Shown: in pieces, positions 51,052 through 62,265 of the stretch
Position numbering within the stretch: the first letter of the stretch is position 1
How the letters are laid out: each line of letters starts with the position of its first letter
NCBI GenBank assembly: GCA_025526995.1
Contig: JAHLKG010000014.1
Coordinates: forward strand, 731,018-795,017
Length of the DNA stretch: 64,000 bases
Origin: Powellomyces hirtus
Lineage: Eukaryota; Chytridiomycota; Chytridiomycetes; Spizellomycetales; Powellomycetaceae
Reading direction: 5' to 3'
Translations under genes and position numbers: made by a program
The notes under the pieces: model-generated
The model's input: only the letters and a program-made list of their open reading frames with translations
Told to the model about the DNA's origin: nothing
The model's database searches: none

Positions 51052-54000
51052 ATGGAAGGAATACAAGAAAAGGCAACTCTCAAAGCCTCTTATAAGGAGG
51101 CCTTCCGATTGGCCGATCAAGCGGTTAAAGAAGACGAGAAAGACAATTGGATTGAGGCAAAACGGCTTTACGAAAGAGCTGCTGAGGTTTTCTTGGTCGA
51201 ACAATATAACGCTTCATGAATCGTCGGGTTGCTGACTTACGCTCTTGACCCAGTCTGTGATGCATGTGCTGCACTGTATGTCCTTCGCAGTCTTGCATTT
51301 CAGTTAGCGGCCTGACTTTGACCAAAGAGTTTTCGTAGTGGAAACAGACGATCGGAAACTGAACGTGCTGCTCCAAAAGCGGCAGGAATATCTGGACAGA
51401 GCTGCAGAGCTGGCGTTGCTTGTATGTGTAAGAATTTTTCGCAGTTTGCAAGCAGTTGACTGATCAAGGATGATCCAGAATCATCAAGATGACGTCGAAA
51501 GCGAAGATACAGCTAGCGCCACGGCCCAAGGTACTGAGCTTTGGGATTGTTGAACGTAAATTTTGTCGCTGACGGCGCATAAAAAGGGATGCGGAGGGAG
51601 CAGAACACACCCCCAGGTACGTTCTGCAAGCTAGAATGTAGCGCTGATTGGTACCTCATGCTCTCTCGATATTTAGATAGTTCCAGTCCCAGCTCTCATC
51701 ACTCATCGACACTGAGCGCTAGCGAGGTTCAAGTCTTGAAACAGTCATCATATATCAATGGCAAGATATATCTGCCCTGGTCCGAACGCGATGGAAAAGA
51801 AGCTCTCATGTGCAGAGGTATATACACGTAAGAAATCGCGGAGCAAGTTCCTTGTCTGGTCGTATCTCATACGCTGAAATGGCACAGAGATGACGACGGA
51901 AGGCTCGCTCTGTCCCCCCAACAGAGGCTTCAGTTTAGTCAATGGATGAGAGCTGGAGATATCCTTGGGACTGTCATGATGTTGCCGGAACACTCGACTA
52001 GCATTGTCCAGGTACACATATAGGAAGGTAGAAGACTCTTGGACGTAATATACTGAAAATTCTCAGGATGTTGTGACAGACTGCTCTGTGGTCGCATCCT
52101 TAAGCGTGAGCGCTGCGTACGAGAGGAATTTCGCGAAGCAGGTGCATTTTCTTTGCCATGTCAGGCATCGCATCGCCTGCTAACATCGTCTTTGCCACTC
52201 AGCTCGTCACGAGTTGCATCTTTCCCCAGAACGCGGCTGCCGTTCCAACCTACAATCCGGACGGGAAATATGTTGTGAAACTCATTCTCAATGGAGTTGC
52301 GAGACAGGTATGCGCGTTGTAAGAGCGCGTTCTTGAGATCCGGGATTGGTGCGCCTTACGCATAGAATTTTGATAGGTCGTCGTGGATGACTTTCTACCC
52401 GTTGACAAAAAGTCCAATCCGCTGTGCGCCTTCTCCGAAGACGGATCTCTGTGGCCTAGTATTCTAGAGAAGGCTTACCTGAAAGTGTGGGGTGGCTACG
52501 GCTTCCCTGGATCGAACTCCGGGATCGACTTGCATGCAATGACCGGATGGATTCCGGAAAATATATTCTTCAAAGATCCGAAACTGAATCAAGCGCACTG
52601 CTTCCGGCGGCTCCAGAATGGGCTTCACGCGGGCAATGCGTTGATTACCTTGGGTACCCCGAGTGTTTTGGACGACAGCGTCGCACAGTTAGGCTTGGTG
52701 GGCGGTCATGCATACTCGGTGTTGGACGCATGCGAAGTAGTCGGGCTAGGACGGAAGCTAGTGCCAACTGTTATAGTTCGCAATCCGTGGCGACAAGCCG
52801 GCACCCCAAATGCGCAGCTCGTTTCGAATGCGCAGATGACTCGATCCCATTCGCAACTTCTCAAAGGCAAATCCAATGGTGAGAAGGTAGTACCTTATCT
52901 TGTAGTTCGTTGGACCTGACATCTTACTGTTTGTAGGCGTATTTTCCGTCCCTTTTGCGGATGTTTGCCAAAATTTCGAGACTGCACACGTGAACTGGGA
53001 TCCCCGCATGTGGACGCACCGATACACATTGCACGCGTGCGTTGCGTACCTGTCCCCATTCTGGATCTGCTCTCAGTCCGCTGACTTTCCATCAAATCCC
53101 AGTTCATGGCCTCCTCTAGGTCCCACAAAAGATGTATTCAACCTCGGAAATAATCCTCAGTATTCACTTGAAGTAGACGTTGATCATGAACGCCTTGCAG
53201 CTGTTTGGATTTTGCTCACCAAGCACGTAACCATGACGGTACGTGATCAATTGAGCGCCTTGCGACCCACCGTAGACCAAATTCTCACCTTTGCGGTCTC
53301 AGGAAGAAAACACGGATTACATTACACTGCACGTTTACAGCGGCACAAATGGGGAGAAGGTGTACTATCCTGACACACCATTCGTACGAGGAGTTTACAT
53401 CAACAATCCTCATATCTTGGTGAGTTCCGCCTTTTTTATGAACTATCAACTAAATACCGTTCTCAGTGCGTCGCATCTGTCGCAGATCAAGTTCAGCTCT
53501 CCTGTGGGTTGCAACAAGTACACCATTGTGGTAAGCCCATGGTCTAATCTGCCCATTTCGCACCCTATATTGCATTCTTACTAGTATGACATTAAGCTTT
53601 CTCAACATGAGAAGTCAGTTCGAGCACTCCAGTACACGTTCACGGTGTACGCCATGTCGCCATTCCACGTTCAGAAAGTCCCGGAACTTTGTCCACACAT
53701 ACAACAGGTTAGTAGCAGAACAGTCATCTAGGTAAAATGCTCACTCCATCCCAAAGTTCTCAGGGCGGTGGACAGAATTTACCAGCGGCGGATCAATGAA
53801 TTACCCCTCTTTCGGTCAGAACCCGCAGTATATCATGGACATGTCCGAACCGGGGAGCATTGTGGTACTGCTCGAAGCGCCCAAGCAGTTCGCTGTGAAC
53901 GTTAAATTGCTTGGAGGCAGTGATGATACTGTAATGCATAGCAGCGGAGATTATAGAAAAGGATTCTGTTATCTGAAGTGCGACGTCTTGGAAGGTGGGT

Positions 54001-54196
54001 GTCGAGGATCAACAAAAGTTGCAGAAATCAGCTGTTGTAATGTACCTTATTGATGTGTATCATGTTCTATCCAGCAGGACGCTACACTATCGTACCATCT
54101 ACATATGCACCAAACTGCATCGGAAGCTTTCTGCTATCTGTGCAATCATCTGGTGCAGCGCGCACATACATAGATACAAGTAGAGGCTCTGGCTAA
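51052..54196 (+). CDS. calpain-7 / PalB (Rim13)-like cysteine protease
   Basis: In fungi PalB/Rim13 cleaves the PacC/Rim101 regulator in the alkaline-pH pathway. Human CAPN7 shares the architecture and binds ESCRT-III. An N-terminal MIT-type helix pair (ASYKEAFRLADQAVKEDEKD, EAKRLYERAAEVFL) is followed by a second (LQKRQEYLDRAAELALL). The calpain catalytic core has Cys in VVTDCSVVASLSVSAAYERN, His in GLVGGHAYSVLDA and Asn in VIVRNPWR, so the triad is intact. Two C-terminal beta-sandwich (C2-like) domains follow (YITLHVYSGTNGEKVYYP; WTEFTSGGSMNYPSFGQNPQ), ending RYTIVPSTYAPNCIGSFLLS and TAA at 54194-54196. About a dozen short introns are present. PalB versus CAPN7 naming is open, because this layout is common to both. 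Confidence 0.88.
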
Positions 54197-54303
54197 ATAT
54201 AGTTCGTAGCGAGCCCTCCCCTTTCACGCTAAAACCTTATATGAATATTTGCAACAACGTGGGATTCATCCGATGCATCTGGTTTTTCGAGAAGCCTCCT
54301 TGC

Positions 54304-57300
54304 TTAGTTGACGGAGAGCATCCGCTTAAATGTTTCACTGAGCACAGTCTCGTCCAGCAAAATGCCCTCGTGCTTGATTTGATTCACGAGAGCGCCATCT
54401 TCCGAGTGATCTTGCTCTTCTGATACGTCCTCCACGTCCATGGCAACGTCAGCTTCACTTTGACGCAACGTGAGCAGCGGTGCCATGGTGGCCATGAAGA
54501 ACCGCGTCGGAGGAGGGTGCAAGTGGGATGGGACTTGCAAGGTGGTGGGCTTTTGCGCCAATCGCTTAGACTCCACGGTGGGTTTTGTGCGTGCAAGCGT
54601 GCTGCTATACAAGGAAGACCAAGCGCTTTGAACAGCTTCCGTTTCAACCTGCTATGCACAGTAAAGCATTAGTACACGTGATCCAGCAGCAATGGCCAAG
54701 GACGTGCAAGCAAACATACCTGAGCTACGACAAGGGATTGCCGGGTCTGCTGGGAGAACACTTCGAGTTCTCCGTCTTGGTTCAGCACAACCAGCTCACA
54801 GCCTGAAGATTTGGTAAGAAAGGTGACAGAGGTGCATCGCCCCGGTCTGGCGAAGGCTGCGACGGGCGTTGGGGAGTCCGCCTCGAACACGTAGATTTTG
54901 GATGTCCAGCGCTCTGAGGACAATTCGGACATGTCCATTTGGGCTGGACGTGCTTCACATGATATGACTGCGAAGTGGGAACTGTTGGAATCGATGGCTA
55001 GGTCTTGCACATCCATGCGGAGACTCCACCATACTGCGCAGAAGGATCAATGGCCCGATTAGCACAAGCTCAGGTTTACTAGCATGTAATGTACGTGAGA
55101 CCGCCAACTTACAAGCACCGCTGAGGAGATTCCACACGTGTATGTGTTGCTCAGAATACGATATGATGTAACCAGAACCTCCCAAGAAACCCACGTTGCG
55201 GATGACGGACGGGGCAGTCATGACCGATTGCAGCAAGCTTCCGGCGCTGTCCCACAAGGTTACAACCTGTTGATAGGACACCGCAACAAGAGAGTCATCG
55301 GAAGCAAAAGACGTGTCCTGAGGGATCATGTTGCGGTATGAGCCGGAGAACTGACAATGCCACGCTGCTGTGATGAATGGTATGATCAGCTTTTGCAGCC
55401 AGCCATCAAAAGATAGGCGGCTAGGAAAAGTCATACCTTCGGTGGTAGATGAGTCAGAGGGCAGCTGCCACACTCTGAACACGCGATCGGCTCCTGTTGT
55501 GGCTGCGCGCAATGGCGTCAACAGTTTGGCGCTCATAGCAGCCCCGGTGATTTGCCCATCGTGTGGCCTATCTATGCGAGTGCTCACAACATATTTTGAG
55601 GTATCCGGGTTGTATTTCCAGAACTTGACGCGACTCTCCTGCGAACTGTTGTCCGATTCACGGCGATCATCTACCGTCATCATCCAAGAATTGTCGGCGG
55701 TGAAGACAACGTGGGTCACAACCGCCATGTTGAGGACGTTGGCGCCCCTGATGTTACTTGAGTTGGTGGCGCCAGTTACTTCAAGCTGAGTGACCATTGA
55801 CAATTAGCGGATATTGCGGTGAAGACCACCGCGTTGGACGAACCTGCTGAAGCCGTACATCTGCTGAAACATCATAGAACTGAATGTCTCCACAAACGCC
55901 AAATAGGACAACATTGTTGTTGCGAGGCTCTCTGAGCATCTTCCACGATCGGTCGCTTACTAAGTCATCTAAGCAGGGCCGTAAGCATGCGTTCAATACT
56001 ACAAACAATGAATTGACTATCTTACTTGGAGGGGGGCCCGCAAACAGATATTTGGTGACCATTGTTGCGGCCACAACCATGCGCACCGCGTTGTCTTGAT
56101 GTGTTATTGCATACAGAGCTTGATCAGGACTGACAGTTATGTTGCGGATTGGCGCGTTCAGTCTCGGCAAGAACTGCTTCCGTCGTGTTGTGAGTTGCCA
56201 AACCACCAGAACGGTTTCATCTCCTCCGGAAAGAAGATATTCTCCTGGGATACTAATTAGTTTCTCGACCACAGCGATGGGTAACTGTTCGGAATTATGA
56301 CTTACCATCAGCTGAAAACGCCAATCCGTTGACTTGATGAGGGTGCCAATGCAGAACCGAAGTAGTAGGATTCTCATTCGCAAACAAACTTCCACAGTGC
56401 CTGAATTCCGAGAATATATATGTCAACAGAGAGAGATAGTGATCGTCAAGTCATCGTGATTTGCGAACTGACCACAACGTGATTCTTCCTCGAAGGTCTC
56501 CAATTGCGACATACAGGCCAGTGGGATGGAGAGCAAGAGACGTGATGCGGTGTTCCGGGTAGCATCTTTCAGAAAGGCATGTCAGAAAAATCGCTGAGGG
56601 TGAGGTGTGTGTGAGGTAGTACCTTCGCATGTCCTCCACAGACTCCATTTTGATCAATGCGCACATGCTGTCACTGTTGACGGCAATAAAACTGCCGTCG
56701 GCAGCAATCTCCAAGTTGTGCAAGGGTTCGTTGCTCCTCAAAAGTGTTTTTTTGGTGGCAGCTTTTCCCAAGTCGAAACGACATAGCTTGTGCTTGAGCG
56801 CCCTTTGAGTAGCGTTTGTGGATGTGATGCAACGTGTTACCAAGAAGGCAGAGTTTGGTTCGTGCGGACTGATGCGCAGATGTGTGATGGATTCTCCAAT
56901 GTCCCATGTCTGTATCGATCGTCAAATCAGTTCCCTGCGATTGATGATTGCAATGATGACGCTGTCTTCACCTTCACGAGCTTCCCACTTTCGTGATTCC
57001 ATAATCGCAAAGCTCCGTCCGTCGATGAAGAGTAAACCTTATCAGAACAATTTGAGTCAAAGACCGAGGATGTTGAGAGCACGGCGACACCGCGTACCAA
57101 TTGTGCATCTTCCGGATGCACCTGCACAGTCGTAAACGAAGCAGAGCCCTCCCCGACGACCAGAGTGCGGACTACGAGACCGGTTGTGGCGCTTTGGACT
57201 TTGATTCGAGAGCCGGCCAAGCAGAAAAAAAGTCTGTTGGATATAATCAAAAGGCCAAATGTGAGTCACTTTCGTTGCCGGTCACTTCTTTATTTTTTGC

Positions 57301-57610
57301 AGGAGTGCATGACGCACGTGGAATCCTTTGAGAAAACGACTGCGCTCGTTCCGATTGAGCCTCCGACGACAGAGGTAGGCTTCCAGGAGGTATTTGGCTG
57401 ATTTGAAGCGGTAGTAGAGTGGTGTTCATCGGCAGCCGTTTGACGCCTGTATGTGCGCAAACCTCGTGTCTTGCGTGGTTTCTTTTTTTCCATTGCAGCG
57501 AGACGAGCGGTTGGAGCGGGAGCGGGAGAGGGCGCAGGAGCAGGAGCAACGGTAGCCTTTTTGGATTTTGCCTTCCTGGGCAACTTGGGAGTGTTCTTTG
57601 CAGTGGACAT
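54304..57610 (-). CDS. UTP17: U3 snoRNP WD-repeat protein WDR75 / Utp17 (Nan1)
   Basis: A t-UTP/UTP-A subcomplex protein of the small-subunit processome, needed for 18S rRNA processing and Pol I transcription in the nucleolus. An Ala/Pro/Lys-rich N-terminal tail (57610-57400, KLPRKAKSKK) is followed by two WD40 propellers. Typical text: KVYSSSTDGALRLWNHESGK; HRITSLALHPTGLYVAIGDL then GRITLW; HWHPHQVNGLAFSADGEYLL with SGGDETVLVVW; and FLPRLNAPIRNITVSPDQAL. A second propeller includes RESDNSSQESRVKFWKYNPD, and the C-terminal segment contains MATMAPLLTLRQ. The LLSGG.E.VLV.W...FLPRL block is characteristic of WDR75. Introns are short with GT/AG. The C-terminus converges on the calpain-like gene with only 107 bp between stops. 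Confidence 0.9.
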
Positions 57611-57792
57611 TGTCGTTGTGTAATTTTCTAGCAAAAGGCCAGTATGGGTTACAGACAGGTTGACAGTGCAAAACGCAAAAGTATCAACTTGACCTCCTCT
57701 GCGCCACGCAAAAAAGTTCGACTCTTGCCTAAGCAAACCAAGAGCCAGCTGTCAAATTCGTAGTTCTCCGCTTGAACCAGGTCATCGAGACG
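57611..57792. promoter_or_regulatory. shared divergent promoter of WDR75 and the gene at 57793
   Basis: A 182-bp gap between opposed start codons. There is no clear TATA box. The pairing with a ribosome-biogenesis gene means the plus-strand gene may share its regulation. Confidence 0.35.
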
Positions 57793-58296
57793 ATGGCGTC
57801 TGCCGACTACGGTGATCCTTTGCAGTATCTGAAAGGTTTTCTCACGCAGCTCGGACCTGAAGATGAAGCGATTGATCCAGCCCTGTGGGAGGCCTTTACG
57901 GCCTCACTTCAGAAGACTACTACCGCAAGTCCTGCCCCAGCGATCTCCTTGGACGACTTCGACCACTCTCAGTTCAATTTTCAAGTCAATCCAGCGTGGC
58001 CACAAGACGTCAAAGATGCTATAATCAAGTCCGTTGAAGCCTATGAACAACAGCGGAAAAAGATTCTAACGCATCTTTTGCGTGCTGCTCAAGAGCGCAA
58101 AGCCATCTTTGCCCGTCATGAGCTCGAAATGCCAGGGCTGCAGCCAACGGATACTGAAGTCGAACTCAAGAAGCGGTTTCTTCAAGAAATGACTATGCTG
58201 CAATATTCAGTATTGTGGCGCTTGAAGCTATTTCTCGAACAATGTTCCTGTCACATGCCGGATTCCGCCAGCCATGATGTGGCCCTGCAAGAGTGA
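57793..58296 (+). CDS. uncharacterised 167-aa helical protein
   Basis: The first in-frame ATG at 57793 gives ASADYGDPLQYLKGFLTQLG, an acidic/hydrophobic N-terminus. Then come FDHSQFNFQVNPAWPQDVKD and a long Lys/Glu/Gln-rich helix (VEAYEQQRKKILTHLLRAAQ, KKRFLQEMTMLQYSVLWRLK). The stop is TGA at 58294-58296. No family is recognised. The ORF may continue by splicing: a frame-shifted segment with CKSELFRDSMG lies at the end, a GTGAGG donor is at about 58317 and a TTCAG acceptor at about 58406, so the annotated stop could be intronic. No membrane span. Confidence 0.55.
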   Translation: MASADYGDPLQYLKGFLTQLGPEDEAIDPALWEAFTASLQKTTTASPAPAISLDDFDHSQFNFQVNPAWPQDVKDAIIKSVEAYEQQRKKILTHLLRAAQERKAIFARHELEMPGLQPTDTEVELKKRFLQEMTMLQYSVLWRLKLFLEQCSCHMPDSASHDVALQE

Positions 58297-59166
58297 ATTG
58301 TTTCGCGATTCCATGGGTGAGGCCTGGTTAGTAGATGCACTTTACAAACGCGGCATTGACAATTTATTCCATTGAAGTTCATTGAACCGAGCGGTGTTCT
58401 GTTCAGGAACGAGACGGGAGGAACCTACTACACCCATCAACGGGGATCTGCTGGCGGATTTGGAGTTGATGACAACGTTTGTAACTCAATTTTGAATTCT
58501 GGCTCCAAATTGGCAGCATTCGTTCAGTGATACCGTGGAGACATCTCCATGGAGTCGAACCTAGAGGTCCCTCTTCCCCGTATGATGAGATTTATGAAGC
58601 ACTGGCAGCTCTTCTCGAAAATTTGTCTATAGTGTCAGTTTAGGTCGAATGTTGATAATGATAATGAATTTGTTCGTGTCGCCATTTGTCGCACCGCTTT
58701 TCATCCTTGCAGGCACATTCACATGAGCAGATCGGGACAGGTCCGCCGAGACTGCCGTTACGGAAAAAATGCTTGACGTCGGAGGATGAATTCGCATGGC
58801 TGCATGGAATGAAACTGCATCTGAACACCCAATACTGCATTCGAGAAGATCTATCATTGCTACCGAGGCGGCAATCCAAGTGCATATTCGATGGAAATAG
58901 TGTCTCTTCAGATGCTACATACTACCCCTTCTCTGCACGCACATCTGTCGTAGCGACAGATCATCAACCGCCTTTGTTGCGGCAAAGTACGACAAGAACC
59001 AGCTTGTTGTTTCTCTCAAATAAAATCGCTTGATCAAATTACGTCCCTGAAGTCGGAAGAATTGGCGGTTGTGCACAAAACACGGGTTTTATTGTTACAG
59101 GTGTTACACAAATAGCTGCTTGTAATAGTCCTGATACAATCCCGCTACTTTCAGATATCTGAGGAG
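58297..59166. other. intergenic or unresolved 3' exons
   Basis: Possible exons of the gene at 57793 lie here (58407-58530 plus; 58686-59033 plus with a start MSHRFSSLQAHSHEQIG), but neither has domain support. 59060-59160 is AT-rich and probably includes the 3' end of the minus-strand RRM gene. Confidence 0.35.
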
Positions 59167-61482
59167 CTAATAGATGCGACTGCCAGGGGCTCCTTGCCGG
59201 GATCCTTTGTCCCATTTTCCCATTGACTCATCATATGTTTCTTCATAGACAATAGGCTGATTGCTCCGACCTTCCAAAGGGCCACCTTGCATCAAATTGG
59301 GGTTCGCATTCCAGCCGGTCGTGGTGGATGGATGAAGTTGACCAGGATAAAATTTGACGGGCAATGCGTTACCCCGCTGATTCAAATTAGACGCCAAGAA
59401 TAGTGTGTTCGCAGCAGGTGCATTGAACCGATCCAGTCGTGGAGTAGCAGCATAGTGGAGGTACTGACCCGGCTGTACATCATATCCCAACGGATATATC
59501 GGGTACGGCATTTGGCATATCACCGATTCATGGCCGGCCGCCTGCAGCCAGGAAACTTAGTAGTAGCTTTGGAGACTGTACTTCAAGTGATACTCACCAC
59601 GTTCGGTATGTTACTTCTCGCGTCGTACTTCCGAGTTCGGACTGAAGTCAGGTCTGCACTCTGCGAACCGCGAGGCGAGGGCATGATGTATTGTACTGCC
59701 GGGTTGTATTCATGTCCATATGGAGCGCGTTGAAGTCTGAAATCTCCTGTCTCCCGGTACTGGACACGTATGGTTCTATTGAGCCATGACTGTGCGTTCT
59801 ACCGAAGATATCATGAACGAAAGCCATGATACATCAATATGGAGAAATGGTGTCACCTCTTCTTGGACTGCACTCGTCGTGGATGTCTCATCACTGAACT
59901 TGATAAAAGCAAAGGCAGGACGGGTGTCTTATAGAAATGATGTAAGCGACGGCTACGACATGCGCATGTACATTCTTCAACATACTTGGTCCGCTGGGAT
60001 ATCGGTTGATCAATTGCATCGACTGTATAGTGCCGTATTTGGCGAACTTTTCCTCCAGGAGCTCTCGTGTCACCTCAGCTTGATTGAGCTGACCCACGAA
60101 AATGCTGGAGTGATCAATATCAATGTTGCCCCGGTCGAGGTTTGCAGCCCTAGAGTAGATTTCGTGAATTGACAAGCCGTAAGCCTCCGATGGCAAGCTA
60201 CGCTCACCATTCCGCGACCCATTTCAGATTGGAACGAAGTGACTGGAATTCAACGGTGAGCTCACAAGGTTGCCGTTATGAGCGATAGGGAGTTACCAGG
60301 TATGCTTTAATGGCGTCTTCGCGAAAGCAGAACTTTACAAAGCCGCACCCTTTACTTCGTCCAGTTTGATAATTCTGCAAAATCGTGAAGTCTTCCACGG
60401 GTCCGTATCGCTCTAGAATTTCCATTAGATTCTGCGCAAAGGGGAACGTAAGTTTACATCTTTTTGTGATGTTTAAGCGATAGGTGGTACCCGTTTGACA
60501 TCATTTGCGTCTCGCACATGCTCTCCAATGGTTTTGCCGAACTTTGCGATGAAAAGAGTTCGATTGACCCTTGCTTGCTCAACTCGAATGTACCTCCCGT
60601 GGATGAGCGTATTGTGAGCCTCCGTCAGAGCACGTTTGGCGTCTCTTATATCCTGGGGAACAAGTCACTTGGCATTGCATCCCAATGCGATAAATGGCAC
60701 TTGCGCAACATACCCTAAATTGTACAAATGCATACGGGCGCGACAACCAATCTTTCAAAACTTTCACATGCAAGAGCTTTCCCCACTGTTGGAAATGTAG
60801 AGTTACGCTCCGCTGCAAATCCAAGTCCGACCGTGCGGACGAGAGACTAATGAATATATAGCGGACCAGTCCACTGGATGAGCATGCTTACGCAGGCAAT
60901 TCCTCGTTGTATGGCTTACCTGGCGACAAACAAGCACGCCTGGGGGTGTCCCTTTTCCAGCGCTTCAGCCGGTTGTCTGTCGTCAGTCCGCGCACGCGAG
61001 GTGTGATACTTGGTTTCACTGTCAAGACCAAATCCTGTATCGATCTCTGTGGCTATGGTAAGGTGCGTCCGCTTGAGACGTTAAGCTTGGCCAAGTAACA
61101 TGTGCAGCTCTGTCTTACCGTTCGAGGCGATATGTGTTGATTCTTCAGCGGCGACCGGAAGTTGCCATTCCAAGCCAGACTGTTGGTCTCTGATCTCTAC
61201 CGGGATGCGGGAAAGAGCGTCCTGGCTCTGTTTCCTCGTCCCGTTCTCAAATATTGTGGTACGTTTTGGTGACAGCTCTGCTACGCTGTGCGAGCGGGTC
61301 ATTTGAGCAGCAGCACAACGGCGTCGCAAGACTTCTCCCGGTGACGGAAAGTTAGGCGACTTTGACTGATCAGAGGTGCGTTGACTTGTGCCATCAAGCA
61401 GACCACATCCAAGATCGGGTGTGAGGGATCTGCTGCGAGAAACGGCTCCATTCGCATTGGTTTTTGGCACACCTGCAGCCAT
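59167..61482 (-). CDS. multi-RRM RNA-binding protein, Rim4/Mug28-like
   Basis: Rim4 and Mug28 are meiosis/sporulation RNA-binding proteins. After a Ser/Arg-rich N-terminus (61482-61115, RSRSLTPDLG, RSHSVAELSP), RRM1 is split by an intron. Its first strand is ACLFVAS, then LSSARSDLDLQRSVTLHFQQ, WGKLLHVKVL and RPYAFVQF. It is followed by the linker-motif ALTEAHNTLIHGRYIRVEQA with RVNRTLFIAKFG, the Rim4-type order in which RRM1 leads straight into RRM2. RRM2 continues with ERYGPVEDFTILQNYQTGRS and KGCGFVKFCFREDAIKAYL. RRM3 has SSIFVGQLNQAEVTRELLEE and KYGTIQSMQLI. The C-terminal 120 residues are Pro/Tyr/Asn-rich (59523-59167). At least six introns are present. It is the last complete gene before the telomere on this strand. 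Confidence 0.8.
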
Positions 61483-62265
61483 GATTGCTTATGCCACACA
61501 GATGGGAGAGAAACCAAACCTCCTTTTCTTTCTCGAATATCTTACTTGTAGGGTCTTCAGTCCAAGTCAGTGCAGTCTATGCAACCGCTCCCTGCTCCCC
61601 GGCCCATTCCTTCACAAAAGAAAAACTCGCCCTGGTGGTGACTGCCACTGACTGGCAATGACTGATCAGGATACCTGATGAGCTTTGACTTATCGTAATA
61701 TCCCAGCCACAGTGGCGCAGCGTCAGTGCCACACAAAATTTATATACATCATGAAAGAGGGTTGTAGAGAGGGAACACTCAGTTTACGGAGGCATGACTG
61801 ATATGAGGTGCACAGCCACCTATTTGTGGAGAATCCTTCCTTTTTTCCTGGCATTAACATATGATTCATGGAGGTAAGGGTTGCGCCTAAAATGTAAATT
61901 ATCAGAACGTGCGCCTGGCTGAGAGCTTCCTCCTAGGCGGCGTCGCTCGCTTGTCTCAACAAACTTTGGCACTTGACCAACGATTGCTGGAGCTACAGGG
62001 TTTGCGCCTAAGATCTAAAACAATCAGACTGTGCGTTTGGATGAGGGTTTTGCACCGGCGCTGCCTGCTTGTCTCAACAAGTTATTCAAGTGTGTCAAGA
62101 TTGCATGGGCAAGACGAGGTGTTGACCGGCCGAGGTTTTCGTTTGGAGGTGGCTGTGCACCTCATTATCAGTCTTGCCTCCGTAAGCGAGTCTCAAGGTT
62201 TCGCATAATTTCACGCATTCTCATCGTCGTCCACCCTCTCCAGCGCAGAGAGCGCGCGTTCTGCG
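61483..62265. other. subtelomeric spacer with a diverged ~121-bp duplication
   Basis: Two related units start near 61882 (TTGCGCCTAAAATGTAAATT) and 62002 (TTGCGCCTAAGATCTAAAAC). Both contain CAGA(A/C)YGTGCG, GAG.GYTT and GCTTGTCTCAACAA. They are clearly homologous but differ at many sites. The 99-codon plus ORF over them (61909-62208) comes from the repeat and has no domain. 61640-61880 has nothing I can assign. Confidence 0.55.

Noticed and set aside
58549..58562. GGTTCGACTCC on the minus strand, like a tRNA B box
   Set aside because: The T stem does not pair properly and no A box or acceptor stem is found at the right distance.
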